A stretch of 64,000 nt of DNA from positions 186,001-250,000 of the forward strand of contig JASMHE010000008.1 of assembly GCA_030750865.1 (NCBI GenBank), written 5' to 3'. Shown in pieces: positions 34,470-43,223 of this stretch. Source of the DNA: Alphaproteobacteria bacterium (GTDB lineage Bacteria > Pseudomonadota > Alphaproteobacteria > Micavibrionales > Micavibrionaceae). Below the pieces are notes generated by a model that was given only the letters and a program-made list of their open reading frames with translations, did not search any database and was not told the DNA's origin. The translations under genes were made by a program, and so were the position numbers. Position 1 is the stretch's first letter, and each line of letters opens with the position of its first letter.

Positions 34470-34709
34470 TTACTTGTCGCTGTCTGATCCTGATGACAGG
34501 AAAGAGCCGAAACGCTTTTCGAACTTTGAAAGTTGACCTTTTTCGATCACGCGTGCTGAACCGCCACTCCATGCAGGGTGTGTCAACGGATCAACGTCCA
34601 GCTTCAACACGTCGCCTTCTTTGCCGTAAGTGCTACGTGTTTTGTATTCTGTTCCATCTGTCAAGACGACTGTAATCTCATGATAATCTGGATGTACATC
34701 TGCCTTCAT
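34470..34709 (-). CDS. rpmE: 50S ribosomal protein L31, zinc-free type
   Basis: 79 residues from the ATG at 34709 ([29 protein letters not shown]) with GAGGAG a few bases upstream. Large-subunit ribosomal protein. The CxxC zinc pair of classical L31 is missing; this is the cysteine-free form normal in many alphaproteobacteria. The SHPAWSGG-like segment (THPAWSGG) and C-terminal KFEKRFGSF are typical. An open frame continues to 34766 but adds no homology. Divergent from epmA. Confidence 0.95.
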   Translation of the reverse strand: MKADVHPDYHEITVVLTDGTEYKTRSTYGKEGDVLKLDVDPLTHPAWSGGSARVIEKGQLSKFEKRFGSFLSSGSDSDK

Positions 34710-34823
34710 TTTTAATCTCCTCTTGAAATCAGGCTCTCTTTTATCGTTAATAGCATTATATTTCAAGCTTTTTGTTCGAGTTTTTTGTATATTCGGGTGA
34801 TTTTAAACGGAAGGAACGAAAAT

Positions 34824-35840
34824 ATGTGGTGGAAGCCTGAGAATTTCGCACAAAAACGGAATAATCTGTTGATGCGGACGCGTCTGATACAAGCTGTGCG
34901 CGCCTATTTTGACGGCCGGTCTTTTGTCGAAGTGGAAACACCGATTCTACAGGTTTCGCCTGTAATGGATACGCATATTCATGCGGTGAAAGCCGATATA
35001 CGCGGCATTGATTTGAAAAAAGAGCGTGAGATGTATCTGCACACCAGTCCTGAATTCGCCATGAAAAAATTGTTAGTGGCGGGAATGACGGATATTTACC
35101 AGATTTGTCATGTGTTTCGGGATGCGGAAGGCTCACGCCGTCATAGCCCTGAGTTTACAATGATTGAGTGGTATAGTGCAGGAAAAGATTATACGCACCT
35201 GATGCAGGATTGCGTCGAGATGGTGCGTTTTTGTGCCAAGAAACTGGATATCAGAATGCTGCGTTTTGACGGGTGTGAATGTGATCCGTTCCAGACATGG
35301 CAAAAATTATCGGTGGCTGATGCGTTTTATGAATATGCCGGTCTGAATTTGAATGCATATCTTGGTGATAAAGACATGTTTGCCAAAGATGTCAAAGAAA
35401 AGCTGGGACTGCATGTCGCGGCGGATGATGATTGGGATGATATTTTTTTCCGTGTTATGGCCGAAAAAATCGAGCCGCATCTTGGTATGGATGTACCGAC
35501 ATTTTTGTACGATTACCCCGCATCAATGGCGTCGTTGTCACGCAAAAAGCCGAGCGATCCGCGTTACGCAGAACGTTTCGAGCTTTATATCTGTGGACTG
35601 GAAATTTGCAATGCGTTTAGTGAGCTGACTGACGCGGACGAACAGCGCAAACGTTTTGTCGAGGAAATGACGCTCAAGCAGCGTTTATACGGTGAACAGT
35701 ACCCGATTGACGAAGATTTTCTGGCTGCTCTAGAGTATGGATATCCGGAAAGTGCGGGTAATGCGCTTGGTATTGATCGTTTGGCGATGTTGTTTGCCGA
35801 TGTTGATGATATTCAGGATATTCTCTGGATGTCTGTGTAG
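34824..35840 (+). CDS. epmA: EF-P--lysine lysyltransferase EpmA (GenX/PoxA)
   Basis: 338-residue class II LysRS-like enzyme without the anticodon-binding domain. Motif 2 region FRDAEGSRRHSPEFTMIEWY and motif 3 region GNALGIDRLAMLFADVDDIQDIL are clear, as is LHTSPEFAMKKLL near residue 75. The enzyme attaches beta-lysine to elongation factor P. Start is the ATG at 34824 (MWWKPENF) with AAGGAA upstream; the TTG at 34785 is in the divergent promoter region. The partners epmB and efp are not in this window, so their presence elsewhere is inferred. Confidence 0.93.
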   Translation: MWWKPENFAQKRNNLLMRTRLIQAVRAYFDGRSFVEVETPILQVSPVMDTHIHAVKADIRGIDLKKEREMYLHTSPEFAMKKLLVAGMTDIYQICHVFRDAEGSRRHSPEFTMIEWYSAGKDYTHLMQDCVEMVRFCAKKLDIRMLRFDGCECDPFQTWQKLSVADAFYEYAGLNLNAYLGDKDMFAKDVKEKLGLHVAADDDWDDIFFRVMAEKIEPHLGMDVPTFLYDYPASMASLSRKKPSDPRYAERFELYICGLEICNAFSELTDADEQRKRFVEEMTLKQRLYGEQYPIDEDFLAALEYGYPESAGNALGIDRLAMLFADVDDIQDILWMSV

Positions 35841-35863
35841 CAAACAGCCCGTCAGACAACGAG

Positions 35864-35900
35864 AAAAAAGCGGCCTTACAGAAGTGTAAAGCCGCTTTTA
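35864..35900. terminator. Bidirectional intrinsic terminator
   Basis: AAAAAAGCGGCCTTACA / TGTAAAGCCGCTTTTA forms an 11-bp stem with one mismatch and a GAAG loop between the convergent epmA (ends 35840) and fba (ends 35939). Confidence 0.88.
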
Positions 35901-35938
35901 TATTCTTTACCTACAAACCGGTAAACGGTCTGCCGCTT

Positions 35939-37039
35939 TTATGCTGCACAGCTTGATTTGCCCTGACAACACTCTTTCTTGGCAATAGATTTGCCTTTTG
36001 ATTTCAGATCGATGAAGGCTTCACCGAGGCGTTCAACCATGCCTTGTTCGGCAAGGCGGAGCCATTTACGCGGATCGTACAGTTTTTTCTGTGGTTCGCC
36101 CGTTTCAGGATCGATTTGATGTTCAAATGCGACGGGATGTTCTTTTACAAAGGCACCGACAGGTTCGGCGAAAGCGAATTGCGTATCTGTGTCAATATTC
36201 ATTTTGAAAACGCCATAGCCGAGTGATTCCTCGATCTTTTCTTTTTCGGAACCTGATCCACCGTGGAAAACCAGATCAAGTGGATTATGGTCGGTGCCGT
36301 GCGTTTCCTGTACCAATGCCTGAGAGTTCTTCAGGATGTCAGGGCGCAATTTCACATTGCCCGGCTTATATACGCCGTGAACATTACCGAAGGAGGCCGC
36401 CAGAGAGAAATGTCCGATCGGGGCGAGTTTTTCGTATGCCTGCAGACATTCGGATGGCTGTGTGTAAAGCTTGTCATTATCAATGTCATCCGATCCCACG
36501 CCGTCTTCTTCGCCACCCGTCACGCCGAGTTCGATTTCGATGCTCATGTCAATCTTGACCATACGTTCCAGAAGGCGCGCGCATTCAGACAGGTTATAGT
36601 CGATGTCTTCTTCTGACAAATCAACCATGTGGGAGCTGAACAGCGGTTTGCCTGTTTCTTTGTAGAATTCCTCGCCGTGATCCAGCATTGCTTCGACCCA
36701 CGGTACAAGTTTTTTGTTTGCGTGGTCCGTGTGCAGTACAACGCAGACGCCATAATGTTCGGCCAGCAAGTGCACATGTTTTGCCGCAGAGACTGCGCCG
36801 AGAACTTTTGCTTTGAAACTGTCGCCCATACCTTTGCCGGCGAAAAATTCCGCGCCGCCGTTCGAGAGCTGGATAATCACATCCGCATTGTTGTCGCGGG
36901 CCGCTTCGAGAACAGCATTCAGAGAGTTTGTACCTGTGACATTGACAGCGGGAAGGGCATATCCGCCTTCTTTACATGCTGTAATGAGTGTTTGCAGGTC
37001 TTTGCCGCTTACGACGCCCGGTTTCAGTGAATGAGACAT
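35939..37039 (-). CDS. fbaA: Class II fructose-bisphosphate aldolase
   Basis: 366-residue zinc-dependent aldolase of glycolysis and gluconeogenesis. The zinc-binding VVLHTDHANKK motif, EIELGVTGGEEDGV, the HGVYKPGNVKL segment with a further ligand His, and HGGSGSEKEKIEES are present. Length and sequence are those of the long class IIA (E. coli FbaA-like) form. The last residues (CCQGKSSCAA) carry a Cys cluster not needed for catalysis. Start ATG at 37039 preceded by an AAGGAAA on the minus strand. Confidence 0.96.
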   Translation of the reverse strand: MSHSLKPGVVSGKDLQTLITACKEGGYALPAVNVTGTNSLNAVLEAARDNNADVIIQLSNGGAEFFAGKGMGDSFKAKVLGAVSAAKHVHLLAEHYGVCVVLHTDHANKKLVPWVEAMLDHGEEFYKETGKPLFSSHMVDLSEEDIDYNLSECARLLERMVKIDMSIEIELGVTGGEEDGVGSDDIDNDKLYTQPSECLQAYEKLAPIGHFSLAASFGNVHGVYKPGNVKLRPDILKNSQALVQETHGTDHNPLDLVFHGGSGSEKEKIEESLGYGVFKMNIDTDTQFAFAEPVGAFVKEHPVAFEHQIDPETGEPQKKLYDPRKWLRLAEQGMVERLGEAFIDLKSKGKSIAKKECCQGKSSCAA

Positions 37040-37204
37040 ATGATTTTCCTTCTCGATTATTCGTCCGTTTACATTGATATGCAGCGACTATAGCAATCTT
37101 TTACGCAGAGAAAAAGATGTTTGATGGACAATTTCCAGTATGAAAAAAACTTGCATATTTTATTGACATAATGTAATCAAAGGGGCCTAGATGAAGGAAA
37201 AAAG

Positions 37205-37786
37205 ATGAAGTTGCCCGAAGAGCTGACCCGTAAATACCGACAAGAGTTCAATGAGATTGCCAGCGGACAGCCCGCGCCGCCGCCTGCTGTGCATGATATC
37301 GCGCCTTTGCGTTCGATCCTTTTAATTGGTGCTGTTCTTGAAAAAGAAGACCTTTCCGCAATGGATTCGCTGTTTCTGTCGATGTTTTTGTATGCGTGTT
37401 GCCATCACAATATTGCTGTTGCCCCGGATTTTGATTTGCAATTGGTGAATCTCGACCCGGCACTAGGAGGGGAAGATTTTCTGACGGGTGATTATAAGGC
37501 TGATGGCTTGATCAGCTGTTTTCTTTATAATGCGGCACCCTTTGGTCATTGCGGCTTTTCGAGCAGGCACCTGACCAGTGCGCGTAGTCATGTTCCCGGC
37601 ATCTGGCATGACAAAGCCGCGCAGACTGGAGCCCGGTTAATTTGTGTTTTTGGCGATACAGAAACCGAAATTACATCAGCGCATTATGAAGGGCCGTCAT
37701 TTCAGACCGTTCAGTCAAAAAGACCGGGGGCGGGACAAGGGGCGCTGCTTGTGAAGAAGGACTTTCTGCCTTTCATCAATGCGTAA
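37205..37786 (+). CDS. Hypothetical protein between fba and gap
   Basis: 193 residues, soluble, no signal peptide. Residues 35-70 (LRSILLIGAVLEKEDLSAMDSLFLSMFLYACCHHNI) are hydrophobic but broken by charges. A short segment GARLICVFGDTETEI reads like a beta strand and turn of an alpha/beta fold. It ends GAGQGALLVKKDFLPFINA. I recognise no family. It occupies the place where pgk is often found in the gap-pgk-fba order but is on the opposite strand and unrelated. Weak AAGGAAAAAAG ribosome site before the ATG; a strong terminator follows. Confidence 0.7.
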   Translation: MKLPEELTRKYRQEFNEIASGQPAPPPAVHDIAPLRSILLIGAVLEKEDLSAMDSLFLSMFLYACCHHNIAVAPDFDLQLVNLDPALGGEDFLTGDYKADGLISCFLYNAAPFGHCGFSSRHLTSARSHVPGIWHDKAAQTGARLICVFGDTETEITSAHYEGPSFQTVQSKRPGAGQGALLVKKDFLPFINA

Positions 37787-37821
37787 CAGATGAACGCGCA
37801 GTATATAAAAAGGCATATAAT

Positions 37822-37851
37822 AAAAAAGCGGGCAAAACGGCCCGCTTTTTG
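37822..37851. terminator. Bidirectional intrinsic terminator
   Basis: AAAAAAGCGGGC, loop AAAACG, GCCCGCTTTTTG: six GC-rich pairs flanked by A and T tracts, between the convergent hypothetical gene (ends 37786) and gap (ends 37874). Confidence 0.92.
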
Positions 37852-37873
37852 TTGTTCGTATCTTCGGTTGATA

Positions 37874-38908
37874 TTAGGCAGCTTCCGCGTTAGCGGCGTA
37901 GCCGACGGCGTGCATTTTCGCGCCTGTATCAAGCATACGGTTTGAAAAGCCCCATTCGTTATCGTACCAGGACATCACGCGTACAAGATTGCCGCCTGTG
38001 ACTTTCACGTCGCTTGTGGCAACGACAGAAGATAGCGGGTTGTGGTTGAAGTCACCGGAAACCAGTGGCAGATCGTATGTGCCCATCACGCCGTCAAGGT
38101 CGCCGCCTGCAAATTCCTTCACAGCAGCGATCACTTCGTCTTCGGTTGTGTCACGGCTTGCAACGAATTTCAGGTCAACCAATGACACGTTCGGTGTCGG
38201 TACACGAATGGCCACGCCGTCAAGCTTTCCGTTCAGCTCAGGCAAGACCTTGCCAACAGCTTTGGCGGCGCCTGTTGATGTCGGGATCATGTTCAATGCG
38301 GCTGCGCGGGCGCGGGCCATGTCTTTATGCATTGTATCAACAACGCGCTGATCGCCTGTGTAGCTGTGAATTGTTGTCATGAAACCGCTTTCGATACCGA
38401 TTTTGCTGTGCAATGCGTGCGCCAGCGGTGCAAGACAGTTTGTTGTGCATGACGCGTTTGATACGATTTTATGATCGCCTGTCAAATCGTCACTATTGAC
38501 GCCGTAAACAACTGTAATGTCTTCATCTGTTGCAGGAGCAGAGATCAGAACTTTCTTTGCGCCGGCTGTCAGGTGTTTGGATGCGTCATCGCGTTTTGTG
38601 AAAATACCGGAACATTCATAAACAATATCAATGCCCATATCGCCCCAGGGCAGGGCGGCCGGATCGCGTTCTTGTACACATTTGACCTTTTTACCGTTTA
38701 CAACGATTGTGTCGTCGCCTTCTACGGATACAGTAAACGGTGATGTGCCGTGTACGGAATCATATTGTAGAAGGTGGGCGTTTGTTTTGATATCGGCCAA
38801 ATCGTTAATCGCAACGATTTCAATGTCATCACGATCTGATTCAAGCCAGGCGCGAAATACCAGACGTCCGATACGTCCAAATCCGTTAATAGCAACTTTT
38901 GCACTCAT
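37874..38908 (-). CDS. gap: Glyceraldehyde-3-phosphate dehydrogenase
   Basis: 344 residues, type I NAD(P)-dependent GAPDH. N-terminal GFGRIGR dinucleotide motif, catalytic SNASCTTNCLAP with Cys154, and the C-terminal SWYDNEWGFSNRM. The Asp in INDLAD after the second strand suggests NAD preference. ATG at 38908 has AGGAGAT upstream. It lies 39 bp downstream of tkt in the same direction, so the two are an operon of central carbon metabolism. Confidence 0.97.
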   Translation of the reverse strand: MSAKVAINGFGRIGRLVFRAWLESDRDDIEIVAINDLADIKTNAHLLQYDSVHGTSPFTVSVEGDDTIVVNGKKVKCVQERDPAALPWGDMGIDIVYECSGIFTKRDDASKHLTAGAKKVLISAPATDEDITVVYGVNSDDLTGDHKIVSNASCTTNCLAPLAHALHSKIGIESGFMTTIHSYTGDQRVVDTMHKDMARARAAALNMIPTSTGAAKAVGKVLPELNGKLDGVAIRVPTPNVSLVDLKFVASRDTTEDEVIAAVKEFAGGDLDGVMGTYDLPLVSGDFNHNPLSSVVATSDVKVTGGNLVRVMSWYDNEWGFSNRMLDTGAKMHAVGYAANAEAA

Positions 38909-38947
38909 CTTTATCTCCTTTGTGCGTTGGTTGTTAATCTTGTTACG

Positions 38948-40960
38948 TTAGATTCTTGATTTTACAGCTTCTTCAATAGCTTCTGGTGTTATATTAAAGT
39001 GTTTGTATAGGTCCTTATATGGTGCGGAATCACCAAAGCTTGTCATGCCGACAAAGCCGCCTTTTGGCCCGATCCAGCGATCCCAGCTTTGACGTACGCC
39101 AGCCTCGACAGCGACGCGGACAACATCGTCATATGCGCCCAGCACAGATGTTTGATAATCTTCGCTTTGCTCTTCGAACAAGTCCATGCATGGAACAGAC
39201 ACAACACGTGTCGGGATGCCTTGATTTTCAAGGGATTCCTGTGCGGCCATTGCAAGCTCGACTTCGGACCCTGTGGCCATCAGCACTGCTTTCGGTGTTG
39301 TTGATGCATCGCGCAGAATATACGCACCATAAGCACACATATTCTGTTCATCCGCTGTTGTACGAGCCGGTTCAAGGTTCTGACGTGTCAGTGACAGGAT
39401 TGTAGGTGTTTCTTTCGCTTCCAGCGCAATCTGCCAGCACTCGGCTGTTTCAACACCGTCGCACGGACGCATGACGTACAGGTTCGGAATGCTGCGCAGG
39501 GCCGATACATGTTCGACAGGCTGGTGCGTTGGACCGTCTTCGCCCAGACCGATTGAATCGTGTGTCATGACATAAACAACCCGCTGTTTCATCAGTGCAG
39601 ACAGACGAATTGACGGGCGGCAATAATCACTGAAGGACAGGAATGTGCCTGAGTAAGGGATAAGCCCGCCATGCAATGCCATGCCGTTCATGATGGCGGC
39701 CATACCGTGTTCGCGCACGCCATAGTGGATATACTGGCCGTTATAATTATCGCCTGTAATTACTTCCGGACCTTTGATTTTTGTGTTCACAGAGCCTGTC
39801 AAATCGGCGCTGCCGCCAATCATAAACGGTAAAGACTCGACCAGACCTTCCAGTACTTTACCGGATGTTTTGCGGGTTGCATTGGCTTTCAGTTCAGAGA
39901 CGAAATGCTCTTTTGCTTCAGCAATTGGCTTTTTGATGATGTCGCTGACATCACCGTTAAGCACGGATTCGAACTGATCTTTGAAGCGGTTTTGTTCCAG
40001 TCTGTTCAGCCATTGATCGTAAAAATCACTGTTGCGCAGGCCGGTCATGCTCCAGAGTTCTTCGATTTCCAGCGGAATTTCGAATGGCTTGTGTGGCCAG
40101 TCAAGGTTTTCACGTGCGCCTTTGATTTCATCTTCGCCAAGTGGTGCGCCGTGTGCCCCGGCTGTGTCTTGCTTGCTTGGAGCACCAAAACCGATATGGG
40201 TGTTGCAGCAAATGATGCTTGGTGTGTCTGTGACTTGTGCGTTGGCGAGGGCCGCGTCAATTTGCGCATAATCGTGGCCGTCAATCTCTTGCACGTCCCA
40301 GCCGTAGGATTCAAAACGTTTTTTGGTATCTTCGCTGAATGACATGCTTGTCGGGCCATCAATACAAATGCCGTTATCATCATACATGACAATCAGTTTG
40401 CCGAGTTTCAAGTGACCGGCCAGAGAGCATGCTTCGTGGCTGATGCCTTCCATCAAATCGCCGTCACCGGCCATGACGTAAGTGTAATGATCGACCAGTT
40501 CGTCAGAAAAGCGGGCATTCATGATGCGTTCGGCCAGTGCAAAACCGACGGCATTGCCGATGCCCTGTCCAAGCGGGCCTGTTGTTGTTTCAATGCCGAC
40601 TTCAAAATCGACTTCCGGGTGACCCGGTGTCAGGCTACCGAGTTGACGGAAATTCTTCAACTCGTTCAGTGTCATTTTTTCATATCCTGTCAGGTAGAGC
40701 AGGGAATAAAGAAGCATAGAGCCGTGACCGCCTGAAAGAACGAAACGGTCTCTGTCCGGCCATGTTGGTTCTTTGGGATTGAATTTCATATATTTCGAGA
40801 AAAGAACAGTGGCGACATCTGCCATGCCCATCGGCATACCGGGGTGACCGGAGTTGGCTTTTTCAACGGCATCCATCGAAAGGGCGCGTATCGCGTTTGC
40901 CATATTTTTGTAATCAAGTTGTTGTTCGCTGTTTGTTACAATTGCGGATGCTGATGTCAT
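38948..40960 (-). CDS. tkt: Transketolase
   Basis: 670-residue thiamine-diphosphate enzyme of the pentose phosphate pathway. SGHPGMPMGMADVA near the N terminus, the ThDP motif GDGDLMEGISHEA, the pyrimidine-domain YVMTHDSIGLGEDGPTHQPVEH and the C-terminal DRWIGPKGGFVGMTSFG are all present. I use the ATG at 40960 (MTSASAIV) with AGGAA seven bases upstream; the open frame to 41044 is unlikely to be translated. Upstream and divergent are the two ZapA-region genes. Confidence 0.97.
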   Translation of the reverse strand: MTSASAIVTNSEQQLDYKNMANAIRALSMDAVEKANSGHPGMPMGMADVATVLFSKYMKFNPKEPTWPDRDRFVLSGGHGSMLLYSLLYLTGYEKMTLNELKNFRQLGSLTPGHPEVDFEVGIETTTGPLGQGIGNAVGFALAERIMNARFSDELVDHYTYVMAGDGDLMEGISHEACSLAGHLKLGKLIVMYDDNGICIDGPTSMSFSEDTKKRFESYGWDVQEIDGHDYAQIDAALANAQVTDTPSIICCNTHIGFGAPSKQDTAGAHGAPLGEDEIKGARENLDWPHKPFEIPLEIEELWSMTGLRNSDFYDQWLNRLEQNRFKDQFESVLNGDVSDIIKKPIAEAKEHFVSELKANATRKTSGKVLEGLVESLPFMIGGSADLTGSVNTKIKGPEVITGDNYNGQYIHYGVREHGMAAIMNGMALHGGLIPYSGTFLSFSDYCRPSIRLSALMKQRVVYVMTHDSIGLGEDGPTHQPVEHVSALRSIPNLYVMRPCDGVETAECWQIALEAKETPTILSLTRQNLEPARTTADEQNMCAYGAYILRDASTTPKAVLMATGSEVELAMAAQESLENQGIPTRVVSVPCMDLFEEQSEDYQTSVLGAYDDVVRVAVEAGVRQSWDRWIGPKGGFVGMTSFGDSAPYKDLYKHFNITPEAIEEAVKSRI

Positions 40961-41257
40961 ATCAATTCCTGTCTTCTCTAATTCGCATTTAAGTGGTGTT
41001 TTTGATAATGTCCGTACCATGCCCTTGATGACTACAGAAATCAATATAAAAGCCGCCTTTTATCACGAATTATCACGAAAAAAATCGATTCTTCCGTGAT
41101 TGATTCTCATGAGCGGAAAAACGGTGTTTTTTTGTGGTTTATTTTGCGAAATGCAATGATCCAGCTTGCGTGACAGGCCAAGACTTGCTAAATCGGAGTC
41201 TTCACGAAGCATGTTCAACTGATTGTAAAACTGCAACATACAAGTTTGAGGGAAATT

Positions 41258-41467
41258 GTGTCTGAAATTATGAAATCCATTGGCCGCCTGACAGAGGCTT
41301 TGAACTATCTTGAAGAAGCTGCCTCTCAGCAGGAACAGCAGAAATTGATATTGCAGCAACAGGATCTTTTTGGCGGCGATAACGTCGTGGCCCTTGATCC
41401 GGCCGTCATTGCAAAGAAACTTGATGTTGCGATCGAGCGTGTCGAGCAAATTTTGCAAGAAGGATAA
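41258..41467 (+). CDS. Small coiled-coil protein upstream of zapA (DUF4164-like)
   Basis: 69 residues, GTG start at 41258 with GAGGGA upstream (an open frame extends to 41246). An almost wholly helical coiled coil (IGRLTEALNYLEEAASQQEQQKL) with a C-terminal helix AKKLDVAIERVEQIL. Small genes of this sort commonly precede zapA in alphaproteobacteria. Probably assists or interacts with ZapA in cell division; that is inference from position. The zapA ATG is 27 bp downstream. Confidence 0.78.
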   Translation: MSEIMKSIGRLTEALNYLEEAASQQEQQKLILQQQDLFGGDNVVALDPAVIAKKLDVAIERVEQILQEG

Positions 41468-41494
41468 TGAAGAGGGATAAGCGGGATTAAAATA

Positions 41495-41851
41495 ATGGCT
41501 GAGCTAAATCTGAATATTCACGGACATACATATGGCGTTGCATGTGACGACGGTCAGGAAGAGCGCGTTTACGAAGTCGGCGAATATGTGAACCAGCGCG
41601 CGACAGATATCGCAACGGCGGGCGCGGCATCAAATGAAACACATTTGTTGGTTTTGACCTCACTTGTGCTGGCTGATGAGATCAAAGAATTGCGTGACCA
41701 TCTGCAAGCCGCACAGACCAACCAATCCGGCGGCGCGCCGCAACAAGGCGATGCGCAGGGGATGAGCGACGAAGAACAAGCCCGTATTGCCGGTGCAATT
41801 GACCAGCTTTCCAGTAAAATCATCGGGATTGCAGACCGCTTGGTGAAGTAA
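41495..41851 (+). CDS. zapA: Cell division protein ZapA
   Basis: 118 residues. N-terminal MAELNLNIHGHTYGVACDDGQEERVYEVGEYVNQRATDIA is the ZapA globular domain; a helical coiled-coil tail follows with a Gln/Gly-rich break (QTNQSGGAPQQGDAQG). ZapA crosslinks FtsZ filaments at the division ring. In many proteobacteria zapA is followed by 6S RNA and the 5-formyl-THF cyclo-ligase gene; here those lie ~6 kb away, after an inserted minus-strand block. Confidence 0.93.
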   Translation: MAELNLNIHGHTYGVACDDGQEERVYEVGEYVNQRATDIATAGAASNETHLLVLTSLVLADEIKELRDHLQAAQTNQSGGAPQQGDAQGMSDEEQARIAGAIDQLSSKIIGIADRLVK

Positions 41852-41906
41852 AGCACATTTTATAGTCGTATTGGCCGGATATTATTGCAGATACCCGCGC
41901 CAATCT

Positions 41907-41940
41907 AAAAAAACGCCTCGGTGAATGAGGCGTTTTTGTT
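41907..41940. terminator. Bidirectional intrinsic terminator
   Basis: A-tract, ACGCCTC, loop GGTGAAT, GAGGCGT, T5: a clean 7-bp stem between zapA (plus) and the convergent ornithine aminotransferase gene (minus). Confidence 0.93.
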
Positions 41941-41981
41941 TATGTGGTGTGCAATGCTATGTCTGCGTTCTATCTACACTT

Positions 41982-43199
41982 TTATGCGGCGCATTGTTCT
42001 GCGTGGGACAAGACTTTGCGTATTTTTGTCATCGCCCAGTCAATATCCTCTTTTGTGATGGTGAGTGGCGGCGCGAAGCGAATGACGGTTTCGTGGGTTT
42101 CTTTACACAAAAGTCCTTCTTGCAGAAGCTCTTCGCATATGGCGTGTGCATCGGCTTTGTCCGGATCAAAATCCATCCCGATCCAGAGACCGGAGCCGCG
42201 CACTTCGCGTACAAGCGGCGATTGCAGATCAATCAGCGCGTTTTTCAGATAGTCACCAAGTTCACGGCTACGCTCGGCCAGTTTTTCTTCTTCGAGAATA
42301 TTCAGGGCTTCAAGACCGATCGCCGCCGCAATCGGGTTGCCGCCGAATGTTGATCCATGTGTGCCGGGGACAAAAATATCCATCACATCCTTGCGGGCTA
42401 AAAATGCAGAAACGGGATAAATACCGCCGCCCAGCGCTTTGCCGAGGATAAGGCCGTCCGGTTTATCGATTTCATATTGGAAGGCGAAATTCTTGCCTGT
42501 GCGGCCAATGCCCGACTGAATTTCATCCAGAATGAGCAGCACATTATTCTTTTTACAGATTTCCTGCACCTTTTTCAGCCAGCCTTTGGGCGGAATAATA
42601 ATGCCGCCTTCGCCTTGCATCGGTTCTGTGATATAGGCGCATGTTTCGGGTGTTATAGCGGCCTCTAGCGCATCGGCATCACCGAAAGGAACGGTGGTGA
42701 AACCACCATCAAACGGGCCGAAATTCTCTTTGTATTCCTCATCGGATGAAAACCCGACAATGGTTGTCGTGCGCCCGTGGAAGTTTCCGCTGGACACAAT
42801 AATATTGGCTTTGTCTTTGGCGATGCCTTTTTGTTGGTATCCCCAGCGTCTTGCCGCCTTGATTGCGGTTTCGACGGCTTCTGCGCCTGTATTCATCGGC
42901 AGCATTTTGTCCATGCCGGTCATTGTGCAGAGTTTTTCGGCAAAAGGAGCAAGCTTATCTGTATAAAAGGCGCGGGACGGCACGTCGAGCACATCAAGCT
43001 GGTTTACCAGCGCGTCGCGAATGCGTTTATTGAGGTGTCCGGCACTGACGGCACTATAGGCGCTTAGGAAATCGAGATATTTGTTTCCGTCAACATCGTA
43101 CATCCAAACGCCGTCGGCCCGGCTCAGGACGACGGGAAGCGGGCTGTAGTTTTGTGCGATATAGTGTTGTTCTGTGTTGATATAATCATGTGTTTTCAT
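41982..43199 (-). CDS. rocD: Ornithine--oxo-acid aminotransferase
   Basis: 405-residue PLP-dependent class III aminotransferase. FLSAYSAVSAGHLNKRI near the N terminus, MNTGAEAVETAIKAARRWGY, NFHGRTTTIVGFSSDEEY, and the PLP-lysine region GLILGKALGGGIYPVSAFLARKDVM all match ornithine aminotransferase closely. It converts ornithine and 2-oxoglutarate to glutamate semialdehyde, linking arginine and proline metabolism. It lies 25 bp downstream of the TPR genes on the same strand, so it may be transcribed with them, though a functional link is not apparent. Confidence 0.93.
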   Translation of the reverse strand: MKTHDYINTEQHYIAQNYSPLPVVLSRADGVWMYDVDGNKYLDFLSAYSAVSAGHLNKRIRDALVNQLDVLDVPSRAFYTDKLAPFAEKLCTMTGMDKMLPMNTGAEAVETAIKAARRWGYQQKGIAKDKANIIVSSGNFHGRTTTIVGFSSDEEYKENFGPFDGGFTTVPFGDADALEAAITPETCAYITEPMQGEGGIIIPPKGWLKKVQEICKKNNVLLILDEIQSGIGRTGKNFAFQYEIDKPDGLILGKALGGGIYPVSAFLARKDVMDIFVPGTHGSTFGGNPIAAAIGLEALNILEEEKLAERSRELGDYLKNALIDLQSPLVREVRGSGLWIGMDFDPDKADAHAICEELLQEGLLCKETHETVIRFAPPLTITKEDIDWAMTKIRKVLSHAEQCAA

Positions 43200-43223
43200 G
43201 TCTCCCCATCCTTGTTTTTTGTT

